From Dryomyza anilis (taxonomy: Eukaryota > Arthropoda > Insecta > Diptera > Dryomyzidae): a stretch of 64,000 nucleotides of DNA. The notes beneath the pieces are model-generated. The model saw only the letters and a list, made by a program, of their open reading frames with translations. It did not search any database and was not told where the DNA came from. Each line of letters begins with the position of its first letter. The first letter of the stretch is position 1. This document shows positions 55,347-64,000 of this stretch, in pieces. The stretch spans positions 40,458,619 through 40,522,618 of the forward strand of contig OX638132.1 of the NCBI GenBank assembly GCA_951804985.1, written 5' to 3'. The position numbers were made by a program, and so were the translations under genes.

Positions 55347-56005
55347 CTTGTTGCCTCTGCTTATCCTGCGTCAACAGTTACTTCGGAGTGCTCGGCTTCT
55401 GCTGAGGTCTCCAACGCTTTAGACGCAGATTCATATTCTGAACTAAATAAAAAAAAGAAAAACAGACAAAATAAGTATTTTCCTACAAAATTAGAATATG
55501 CTCACCACGCTGCGCCGCTTCAGAGGCAGTATTATCAACGGATGCATTAGTGCATTAGCATCACGTTGTCAGTTTTTACTGCTTCGGCGCAAAAGGCCGC
55601 CACCGCCGAGGTTGACCGCCAACGCTGAGATTGTCCACCACAGGTGAGTTCCCGCTGTTGTCCAAAAAAATGGTGCTACTTATGTCAGTGTCGGTCCAAT
55701 GCCGTAGCTTTGTGAACATGGACCTGAGTTTTGCCCCGCTCCCGGACAGATTTTATAGCAACCATGCACTTGTGGAGGCGTTGGATAAGCGCCGGCGCGA
55801 TTGCTGCGGATGCTTATTATTACACGCTGCAAAAAAAAGGGCTCTCCCAAACATAATTTTGCAGGCATTAAGATGTATGTTTGGAATTTTAAAATACCCA
55901 GTGTTTCGTTACGACTTATTTCCGATCTGTTTCAGATCTGCTACTACGAATTTTCGAACAACCCTGTGCGTAGCGAATCAGTTTTCGTACGTAATTAGAA
56001 TCTGA
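55347..56005. other. GC-richer, coding-like region of unknown nature
   Basis: A stop-free plus frame of 67 codons (55347-55550, no ATG) reads STVTSECSASAEVSNALDAD. On the minus strand the same DNA offers EYESASKALETSAEAEHSEV ending at 55361, preceded by a good acceptor (pyrimidine tract then TTTAG at 55443) and a GTGAGC donor at 55500-55505. That would define a 63-bp intron, but the phases do not join cleanly. A plus-strand CAG/GTGAGT donor lies at 55641/55642, and a longer plus frame spans 55631-56005. The signals conflict; no family is recognised. Confidence 0.3.
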
Positions 56006-56889
56006 ATCGGGCTTAATGCAACAACTTCTCGACTAGATTTTTAAGAGAATTGTGTCAGTTTTGCGAACGAAGTACGAAACAAAGTAACGATTAAAATGAC
56101 AAGAAACAGAACAGCATGAAAAGGGAATCAGTTCAGCATAGATGACAGCATGCTGATCTGAACGCGAATTCAAAATAAAATTGATGACATTTGAATGATG
56201 AAATTTGAAATGTTTTATTTTTTTAATCAAAGTAATTTTTTAACACACATATCAATCTCATTAAATACACCACAAACACATAAATGCTAAAAGCATAAAA
56301 ACTACATAATTAACACTCCGATTTACATCGGTTCAACGCGATGATCAACGGCTTGGTTGTATTTTTCTTTGGAGAACTTCCACATTTCACAAACCACGTC
56401 AGAAAGACTTGACCATTACACATAAATCTTCATTTAAAGAAAATGAAAATTAATAAAAAAAACAGCATATTGAAATTATATAACATACCATATCACGATA
56501 TAGCTGCAACCGTTGCAGATACTGCAATTCAAGTTTACAACATAATATTGCCTATATACCACATTTTGTTCGAGCGTTGTGTGCTTAGCAGACGGCTGCA
56601 TGCGTTATCAAATAATGTTGTCTTCGCTCGATGTTAAGCAGCGGCTTTTGCGGCGTTTATATACGGCATCATTTTATTTTGCAATTATCCTGAAAATATT
56701 TGTCCATCGTCTGCTGATATCCATATTTGGAAATTTTAACGAAATAATTAATAATTAATTGAAATTTTATAATAAAACAATTCATCTTACCGTCTTCCCT
56801 TATAATTTTCAAAATAAAAAGGCTTTACTGACAGAATTTTTTGGTACGGAAATTGCCAGAGTTGAACTGAGTTTTCTCTGGGTTAATTG
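56006..56889. other. Unassigned stretch
   Basis: No gene is recognised. The short frames at 56033-56230 and 56443-56637 lack domains. Confidence 0.45.
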
Positions 56890-57585
56890 ACTGATAAATC
56901 ATTTGTAAACAGGTTTGTATTGAGGCTTGAACAGTGTTGTAATGAGCTCTGACTTACATTATAATTAATATTTCCCCTTAAAATGGTGTATGTTCTAATG
57001 GAAACATAATAATTACTACATTCAAATAAAATAAATATTTGAACCGAAAGATAAACATGTTCAAAATATAACATGATTTTGAACGACCTGAATATAAATA
57101 TGTTTCCAGTAAAACATATCAGTTGTTTCAGTTCAAAAAGTAGTATGTTTGCATAGAAACATATTTAAATATTTTTGGAAAAAAATCCTGAAAATAAAAT
57201 AAAAATAAAATGTTTTTTTTATTAATTTTTATTAAAAATCTTTAAACATTAACAGTGGAAAATTATAATAATATAATTCATATACAAATTTTTAAATGCA
57301 TAAATAAATAATTCACGGAGGCTTTTGTAAAAAAACATGCCAAATTCTGTTTGAAAATCGAAACACTGATTTTTATTTGTGGTTTTTCCACGTTAGCTTC
57401 AGAAATTATATACTGCACTATATTATACTCTGTTACTATTAGTACTTTTTATAACACAATTTATATATTTATTTAATTTACAAATAACAACATTGTTACC
57501 GACGCGAACACGTTTTCTCAACGAACAACAAAAGACACGTACACAGAAAATGCCGATCAACGAGTGTCAACTTTATATACAAGAA
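56890..57585 (-). repeat. Reverse copy of the array repeat family, without SINE
   Basis: It is homologous in reverse complement to 17315-18440. At the site where the array copies carry a SINE, this copy runs straight through ATTAGAACATACACCATTTT (about 56985-57004). Divergence is substantial, including several indels. Confidence 0.75.
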
Positions 57586-57830
57586 TTCATATTTTGTTTG
57601 TTTTCAAACATCAGTATGTTTAAAATGATCCTATGCATACTTCAAACGACGACAAAAGAGGCGTAGGTAGAAAAATCTGCTCAACGAGTGCCAACTTCGT
57701 ATACAAGAAGAATGTTGCAAGAATACACTTATTTAAATCCAATTTCTTTTTTGTTTGTTTTTAAACATCAATATGTTCAAAAGATGGCGTAGGTAGAAAA
57801 TGCTGCACAACATTTCCAACTCCGTCAGTC
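57530..57830 (-). repeat. Three degenerate ~120-bp direct repeats
   Basis: The block AAAGAGGCGTAGGTAGAAAA, a TGC/CAACGAGTG segment and CAACTTCGTATACAAG occur near 57530, 57650 and 57785, each followed by TTTGTTTGTTTTNAAACATCA-like sequence. This extends the end of the family at 56890-57585. Confidence 0.6.
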
Positions 57831-57904
57831 GATAAATTATCGCATTAAGATGAGCATTTACGTTGTATTTAGATTTGATTAGCATTTTCTGTGTTTCGAA
57901 ACAT

Positions 57905-58748
57905 ACACTAAGAAAACAAGATGTTTATGAAAGTCTTGCTGCAACTATCCTTTTAAATTTACGCCTTGTAGCATATATTTAAACATCCCATAAGTATCAA
58001 TAAAGTTGCAGCAAAACTATTAATATTTTATAAATATGACATATATGAAGATAGTTACGAGATGTTTGCACAACAGCAATGAAAAATGAGATATTTACAG
58101 TCTAGTGATAGCAAAAAACCTGAGTTCTTGGACATTTGCATCAACACTTTTGTGGTATTTTGACATTTGACTAAGATAAAAAAGGAAAATGGCGTACATT
58201 TTCCTTACGCTCGATTTATCCACAACAAAAATAGTGTAAAAAAGTGTCAACTCAAATATTTCATTTTAATGGTAAAAGTGAAAATAAAATTTCCTGGGAT
58301 TGAACTTATCAAGAAGTGATGGAACATTATTTCTTTTCAGAGTTTGCTTTGATGACAGCATCGCTGGTTCTTCCGCGAAGATTTCTGAAGTCGTTGTACA
58401 ATTTTACCTTCAAAGGATTTATAAACACGATGGCGATGTGTAACCAAAATACTGTTTTAATTCTAGAATAAATATAAATTCATTTTATTTTAATTCAATA
58501 AAAATTACTCCGTGAATTCTAATGAAGTACCTTTTCCAAATATTCCGCAACTATCTTCATATTTGTAAGATGTTTAATTGATGGTTACTATAAATAATCG
58601 TAAATTTGAAAGATGGTTGCTAGCAATATTTATCGTATTTGTCGGATGTTTGAGAAATGGTTGTCTCAAACACGATCTAAAGAATTTATAAATAACTTGA
58701 TATTTAGGGCTGTGATATTTCTGGTAATCATCTTTGTTTTCTTAGTGT
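57905..58748. mobile_element. 844-bp MITE with ACACTAAG ends
   Basis: Terminal inverted repeats ACACTAAGAAAACAAGATG (57905) and CATCTTTGTTTTCTTAGTGT (ending 58748) match except for one base. Subterminal variants of AAGATGGTTGC/AAGATAGTTAC recur on both sides. No transposase is seen. A small open segment (58342-58443, minus no ATG) reads VCFDDSIAGSSAKISEVVVQ after a TTTTCAG acceptor-like site. Confidence 0.75.
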
Positions 58749-58761
58749 AGTTTTAAGCAAG

Positions 58762-59389
58762 TGTTGTAATTAAAATGTCCGTTGCTTAGGCGTGAGGCCA
58801 AATGTCGCAACGTTCCATTTATAATTACCCATGATGTCCTACCAGAGAATGTCCAACGTTGAAGTTCCATTTTTATTAACCGAAATAATTCAAACAAGTC
58901 TTTTTTCCAAGACATACTTTTATTTAATTGAAAGTTCTATTTTAATATTAACATTATTGTTTAACTTATAAAAGAAACACGTCTGCACTCTAAGGCAGTT
59001 AAAATTATATCCAACTTAAAATATATTCTTAACCTCTACTCATCACCTCGGTCGCACCAATATTTACAAACACCAGATCTGAGTGTCATCATATTGTGAA
59101 ATAAATAATTCGTATTGGGGTGATCGTGAGAAAAACTTCTATGTGCTTTAGTTCCCTGTACGCCGCATGCAGGTGCTACCTGATGAGGCTTACAATACAT
59201 TTGTTGTTGTCATCATATGTGTATAAGAGTAAGTGTATCAAATAAGTGTATGAGAAAAATACGAATGCATGCATAACAGTAAGCATTTTTGGTGTTACAT
59301 TATTATGATTAATATGAATATGCTATTGTGCTTACTGGCGATGTGCAGATTTTTCAAATTAAAAGAAAAAGTATTTCTGATATACAACA
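58762..59389 (-). repeat. 3' LTR of the minus-strand Gypsy element (628 bp)
   Basis: On the plus strand it runs from TGTTGTA to TACAACA, giving 7-bp inverted ends with TG..CA termini. It abuts a polypurine tract on its inner side. AATAAA-type signals are present on the minus strand. The second LTR needed for proof is outside the window. Confidence 0.75.
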
Positions 59390-59404
59390 TTCTTCCCCCT
59401 TATT
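59390..59404 (-). other. Polypurine tract
   Basis: On the minus strand it reads AATAAGGGGGAAGAA immediately before the LTR start TGTTG. This is the expected primer for plus-strand DNA synthesis and fixes the orientation of the element. Confidence 0.8.
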
Positions 59405-59632
59405 TTAAGAAACAAATATTATTAATTAAATAATAATAGTTTTTTCTTTTACATTGTTAATATCTTGATAAAATTCTTAGTGTAGATTGTTTTATTTTTA
59501 AAAATAAACAATTGTATATTACCTAGTAGAGATAAATAAATTCAAATTTAATGATTTTAAATTAAAAAAAAATGGTATTGGCCCAATTTTCTAATTATTT
59601 GGCTGAATTAGCCCGCCTTTAATCTAAACATC

Positions 59633-60000
59633 TGAATTATAAAATGAAATTAAATACAAACATAACCTGATCCCGATGTTTTTAGTGTTGACTGCTGCTG
59701 CCACTCTTCGGTTGGTGGTTGCTGCGATTGCGTTGACTGTAGTGTTGTTGGCTGCACTTTATGTGTTTCTGCCACTGTTTCAACAAACATTGTTTTCATC
59801 TTGCGTCTTGATATTCTTAGCTTTTAAAATTTGATGTATTCTATGTTGCGTTGTTTTTCAGGTAAATTGAATCGTACTTTGTTGAGAGCAGAAGATAATT
59901 GATAATTTTGTAATTTTATATTTCTGAATATTAATAAGGATTTGTCTTCTTTAAATGTTTTGAGAAATTTTCTTCTTAGATAGTTTTTCTAGCGGAATTG
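59633..60000 (-). repeat. Direct repeat, copy A (identical to 63637-64000)
   Basis: It is identical to 63637-64000 at an offset of 4004 up to the window edge, so its true length is unknown. On the minus strand it encodes a short frame starting MKTMFVETVAETHKVQPTTL, Gln/Thr-rich, ending in a GGATCAG/GTTATG donor-like site. Confidence 0.9.
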
Positions 60001-61693
60001 TCATCTTCAGTAATTGTAATTTTTATTTATACGTAGATGTTGTTATTTTGTTAGTTTGACGTTGTTGTACTATTATATTTCACTTGTTGTAACAATATTC
60101 GAATACGTATATTCTTGGTTCTTATTGTTTTTAATTTTCGTCTTCTTCAAAATTTTTTAAGAAATTGTGTTCATTTGTTGAAGCGTGTGTGATTTAGTGT
60201 AATTGTGGTAACTTTGTTGATTTGTTAAATTTATTTTTGTAATCAGGTTCGCATTGACAGCTAAATAAGTGTATATGGAATAGCTCTTTCAACTTATTTA
60301 CATAATGTTAGCGTGTTCTTTGAGCGATAACATTGTCATCTTTTATTTAGTATATATAAGATGTAAAATGTTGTTGCATTATTATGATAAAATAGTTGCA
60401 ACTTTCTTTGCTGATTTGTCAAACTTCGACATCCATATCCATAGGGTAGCTCCTTTCTCTTAATTAAACATGTATTGATTGTTGTCGTCCGCGCCATAAC
60501 TCTCACATGTCGTTTTATCATTATTCTTTTGTACTTCATTACATTACCATTTCAGACCTTTTCCCAACAAAATTAAACGACCTTCTTTGGCAATTAAAAT
60601 TTCAGCATATTGTCTTTAACGTTAATTTTTATTGTTTGGTGGATTGCTTGTTGTTCTTCTTCGTGCATGTTTTACTTCTTTGTGCTTCGTCGTGGTTGGA
60701 GTACATTTGCAGAATCAGGATTATTATTAAAATACTTATTACTTGTTTACTATAACTTCATACTTAATTTAATTTAAATGATTTTTAATTTATATAGAAT
60801 ATTCAAATTTAATATATTCATTGTATGTTTATATTGAACATTTCATTTATTACATTCAATAAAATGTACATGTACTTTAGAAATCTTTAATTTTTCCATA
60901 ATATTTCATTACCACATGACTCAATGCTAGTCATTTTCAAAAATACTTAGCTATTTATTCATGCACTAATTTATTAATTTAAATATGCTTAATATATGAT
61001 AGTATTTTCAATCTTTCTTTTGCATAACAACTTTGGTACATTCAATACGTACATATATATATATATTTTTTATGACCGTTAAATGATCTTGGTTAAAACG
61101 TTTGCTAGTTTGTTTGTTTGTTTTCGTCGCTGCATTAACGTATCTCGTTTCATTTTCAGAGCATTAGTGCACTGGTTCCTACATGCAAAACGCTGAATTA
61201 CATTTTATCACTTATAACTATACCTAAGCTCCTCACTTATATCTGTGCTCCCCTTCTGTTTGTGCTCCGCTTACGTCTGTCTGTATTTCATGTACAACGA
61301 TCTTTCTTTGATTTGTTTCGATTGACAATGCCCTTGACAATGAAATTGAGGTGCTGACCTATCTCAAATATAGTGGCAATGTATATTTTATTTCTTTTGC
61401 TAATTCGTACTGAAATCTTTGCTTAATAAATATCTAATATAATCTTGTAAATCACTTTATTCCTTTATTTATTTTCACCATTACAAATTTTTTAGTACAT
61501 GATTTAATGCTAGTAACCTTTTAAAATTAATACGTAGCTATTCCCTCATGCACTTATTTATTTGATTAAGATTTAAAAACATATTCCTAAAAAAAAAATT
61601 AACGCGGCATTTCTTTACCTTATATTGTTGTTTGCAATAGTATGCATTTCATTCTAACATGATTACGATTTATGATCATCATGAACTATTGGT
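60001..61693. other. 3' region of the minus-strand Gypsy element, no gene recognised
   Basis: An envelope gene could be expected here in Gypsy-group elements, but no long frame or membrane protein is seen. Two related blocks of about 115 bp (60880-60995 and 61470-61585) share CATGCACT.ATTTATT and AATGCTAGT. A short AT repeat lies at 61050-61066. Confidence 0.55.
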
Positions 61694-63004
61694 TCAGTTA
61701 TTTATTTCTTTACATCTATTTATTGAATTGTGTAAAACTTCAAAATTATATGCTTTTAATAAGTTGTTATGGAATTTTTTCCCTTTTCCTTTGATGGAAA
61801 TCATTGTCGTTCCAGGACTTACTACCGATAGTACCTCATAGGGTCCTACCCATATGGGAGAAAATTTATTCTTTCTATTTTGATTTTTTAATAATATTTT
61901 ATCGCCTACTTTAAATATTGTTGGGTGTAATGCGCTGTCATAGCTTTGTTTATATTTTTCTTTTGCTTTATCTTGATTTTGTCTCACGATTTCATGTGTG
62001 CGTTGAATCTGATATTTTAATAATTTGTTGTAATCATCAGTATTATAAACTGGTGAACATTTACGTTTTAGATTAGTGGGCATATCAAACCCATATAAAG
62101 TACGGAAAGGGGTTTGCCCAGTTGACATATGTACTGTGTTATTGTGCACGTGCATTGCCGAATTTAACCATTGGTCCCAGTTTGACCCATCTTCTTTTCC
62201 AAAACTTCGCAAATATTCTGCTAATGGTAGATGGCTTCTTTCCAAAGATCCATTAGCTTGTGGATGATATGGCGTAATATGTAACTTTTTAATTAATAAC
62301 AATTTACATGTATCTGAAAACAGTTTAGAGACGAAATTTGAACCATTGTCGGTAACTAATACTTTTGGAATATTTAAGCGCGTAATGATTTCGTCGTAAA
62401 ATGCTTTCGCTACAGAGCTTGCTTCTGCGTCCGGTATAGCTACGCAACACATATATTTTGAAAAATCATCTTGAAATGTTAATATATATTTATTTCCAGA
62501 GATAGTTTCTGGTAAAATTCCTACAAGATCCATGTATACTTTATCAAATGGTCTCACTGGCGTATCAGTTAGGACCATTGGCATTTTTGTAAGCCTAAAA
62601 CTTTTATTTACTTGGCAATTTTTTACGTAATCTTTTATTTGTTTCTGCATACCTTTCCACTTAAATTGTCTTCTGATTCTAAAATATGTTTTTACTGCGC
62701 CCTGATGGCCTTCTAATGCGGAATCATGAAAATCTTTTATTACCGTTTTAATCTCTTCCGGATCAGTTAATAAGTGTGCAGAATTTGTTTCGTTATTTGC
62801 ATCTGTAATTGTTTCATCTACGACCGGTGTACTAATTTGGGGCTTTGTTTTTGTAATTTGTTGATCTAATTTATTATGTGTAGTTTTAGAACGTGTTTGT
62901 ACTGCTGTAATATCGAGTTGTATATATGGTATTCTGCTTAAAGCATCCGCGTTCAAATTTTTTTTACCTGGTTTGTAAATTATTTCAAAATCATATTCTG
63001 ACAA
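61694..63004 (-). pseudogene. Gypsy integrase with RNase H end, near-intact
   Basis: It is a 436-residue frame. Residues 1-25 are the end of RNase H (YKPGKKNLNADALSRIP). The zinc-binding domain spans about 85-135: H93, H100 and C130 are visible, but the second cysteine of CXXC is Asn133. The rve core has Asp159 (VYMDLVG), Asp219 (VTDNGSNF) and Glu255 (NGSLERSH); 35 residues lie between the last two, as expected. A GPY/F-like motif (SPIWVGPYEVL) is near 385-395. Integrase joins element DNA to the chromosome. The frame is open throughout but disconnected from RT/RNase H by a frameshift at 63005-63100, and RT itself is truncated. Confidence 0.9.
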
Positions 63005-63590
63005 CTTATGTCGGAAACGCGCAAGGCGGGATGTCTGATCTTTTAAGTTTGCAATACCTTTTAGGGGCTGATGATCTGTAATAATTTTAAATGGTCGTCC
63101 TAATAGGTATACTCTGAAATTCTTCGCCTTCCAACTTCGCCTTGCGACAGTACCGCGCCTATTGCTTCATTACTTGCATCAGTTGTAAGTAAAAAAGTTT
63201 TCGTAAAATCTGGATATGAGAGAATTGGTGATGGAATTATTGATTCTTTTAATTTAATAAATGAATTTTGACAATCGTCTGTCCATGTAAATTTAACGTC
63301 GTTTCTAAGTAAATTATTAATTGGTAATGATATTTTGGCCATTTTGCCTATGAATTTTCTGTAATAATTAATTAATCCCAAAAATGCTTGTACTTCTTTT
63401 CTATTTCTTGGCACCGGAATATTTTTCACGCATACGACCTTAGAGGGGTCTGGCAGCGCACATAGTTCCGAACATTTATGTCCTAAATATACAACTTCGC
63501 GACGTAAAAACTGACATTTTTCGGTATTTAATTTTAAATTATGTTCCCTTAATTTCTGTAATACATTACTTAATCTACACTCTCAGAAAT
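63005..63590 (-). pseudogene. Truncated Gypsy RT connection and RNase H
   Basis: From 63590 on the minus strand the residues read REHNLKLNTEKCQFLRREVV, YLGHKC, then PVPRNRKEVQAFLGLINYYR (RT thumb/connection) and RNase H TTDASNEAIGAVLSQGE. A frameshift at about 63120 separates this from the downstream RNase H motif around 63070 (ITDHQPLKG). The whole RT palm with its catalytic Asp residues is missing, cut at about 63590 where sequence switches to the region next to the direct repeat. Confidence 0.87.
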
Positions 63591-63636
63591 ATATTGTTAC
63601 TTTTTAACAATATGTGATTGTCATTTCATTATACAG

Positions 63637-64000
63637 TGAATTATAAAATGAAATTAAATACAAACATAACCTGATCCCGATGTTTTTAGTGTTGACTGCT
63701 GCTGCCACTCTTCGGTTGGTGGTTGCTGCGATTGCGTTGACTGTAGTGTTGTTGGCTGCACTTTATGTGTTTCTGCCACTGTTTCAACAAACATTGTTTT
63801 CATCTTGCGTCTTGATATTCTTAGCTTTTAAAATTTGATGTATTCTATGTTGCGTTGTTTTTCAGGTAAATTGAATCGTACTTTGTTGAGAGCAGAAGAT
63901 AATTGATAATTTTGTAATTTTATATTTCTGAATATTAATAAGGATTTGTCTTCTTTAAATGTTTTGAGAAATTTTCTTCTTAGATAGTTTTTCTAGCGGA
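63637..64000 (-). repeat. Direct repeat, copy B (identical to 59633-59996)
   Basis: It repeats the 3' region of the same element on the other side of the pol segment. It begins TGAATTATAAAATG, and the preceding bases differ from those before copy A. It continues past the window edge. Confidence 0.9.

Larger units (their letters stand above)
58762..64000 (-). mobile_element. Second Ty3/Gypsy element, minus strand, incomplete in window
   Basis: Read right to left, the element shows a repeated segment (64000-63637), truncated RT/RNase H (63590-63005), integrase (63004-61694), a 2.3-kb 3' region, a polypurine tract (59404-59390) and an LTR (59389-58762). The integrase resembles the 17.6/297-type Gypsy group, an assignment made from motif flavour only. 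gag, protease and the N-terminal half of RT are absent here. The other LTR, if present, lies beyond 64000. Confidence 0.85.

Noticed and set aside
60336..60539. Envelope gene of the minus-strand Gypsy element
   Set aside because: The frame is only 67 codons with no signal peptide, cleavage site or membrane anchor. No other envelope-like frame occurs between integrase and LTR.

Overview
This 64 kb window looks like a transposon-rich, gene-poor stretch of an insect genome, most likely a fly (Diptera). The evidence is the mixture of repeats: Ty3/Gypsy and BEL/Pao LTR elements, a single-ORF LINE, a Penelope-like element with a GIY-YIG endonuclease, a Foldback-like element, tRNA-derived SINEs, MITEs and AT-rich satellites. 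I found no confident host gene, rRNA gene or functional tRNA gene. The species cannot be fixed from the sequence alone. Only one protein reading frame looks intact, the 962-residue endonuclease/reverse transcriptase of the LINE. All other transposon proteins carry frameshifts, stops or deletions.

Layout. (1) 173-11811 is a decayed Ty3/Gypsy element bounded by a 4-bp ATAT duplication. A full LINE (3398-6931) sits inside it, and about 2.52 kb of the host element is repeated perfectly on both sides of the LINE. (2) 11816-15920 is an old divergent SINE followed by AT-rich sequence with inverted repeats and a 220-bp foldback MITE. (3) 15921-37602 is a tandem array of three nearly identical 7.2-kb units. 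Each unit holds a MITE, a dispersed repeat split by a SINE, a 3.0-kb terminal-inverted-repeat element with foldback arms and unidentified coding-like patches, a GGAACC-rich repeat, and the N-terminal piece of a Penelope polymerase. (4) 37603-45390 carries the rest of that Penelope element. It is interrupted by a Foldback-like element (39058-44784, 9-bp duplication), which is itself interrupted by a defective BEL/Pao element (40222-44715, 5-bp duplication). (5) 45400-58750 holds an ATATATGAT-type repeat, a 2.36-kb element studded with an ATGCTAAGT half-palindrome, two further SINEs, a ~170-bp satellite, a TATG microsatellite, a reverse-strand copy of the array repeat family and an 844-bp MITE. 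(6) 58762-64000 is a second Ty3/Gypsy element on the minus strand, with a 628-bp LTR, a polypurine tract, an almost complete integrase and a truncated RT/RNase H. A direct repeat lies on both sides of its pol segment, and the element runs off the window.

The order of events can partly be read. Penelope inserted first, then the Foldback element, then BEL/Pao. The SINE inside the array unit has an unoccupied counterpart near 57 kb. The 7.2-kb amplification and the 2.52-kb duplication around the LINE are the youngest events, because their copies are essentially identical. The most unusual structures are these two recent duplications, the composite 3.0-kb inverted-repeat element, and the palindrome-rich element at 47.6-49.9 kb. 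Either recent duplication could also be an assembly artefact and should be tested with long reads.
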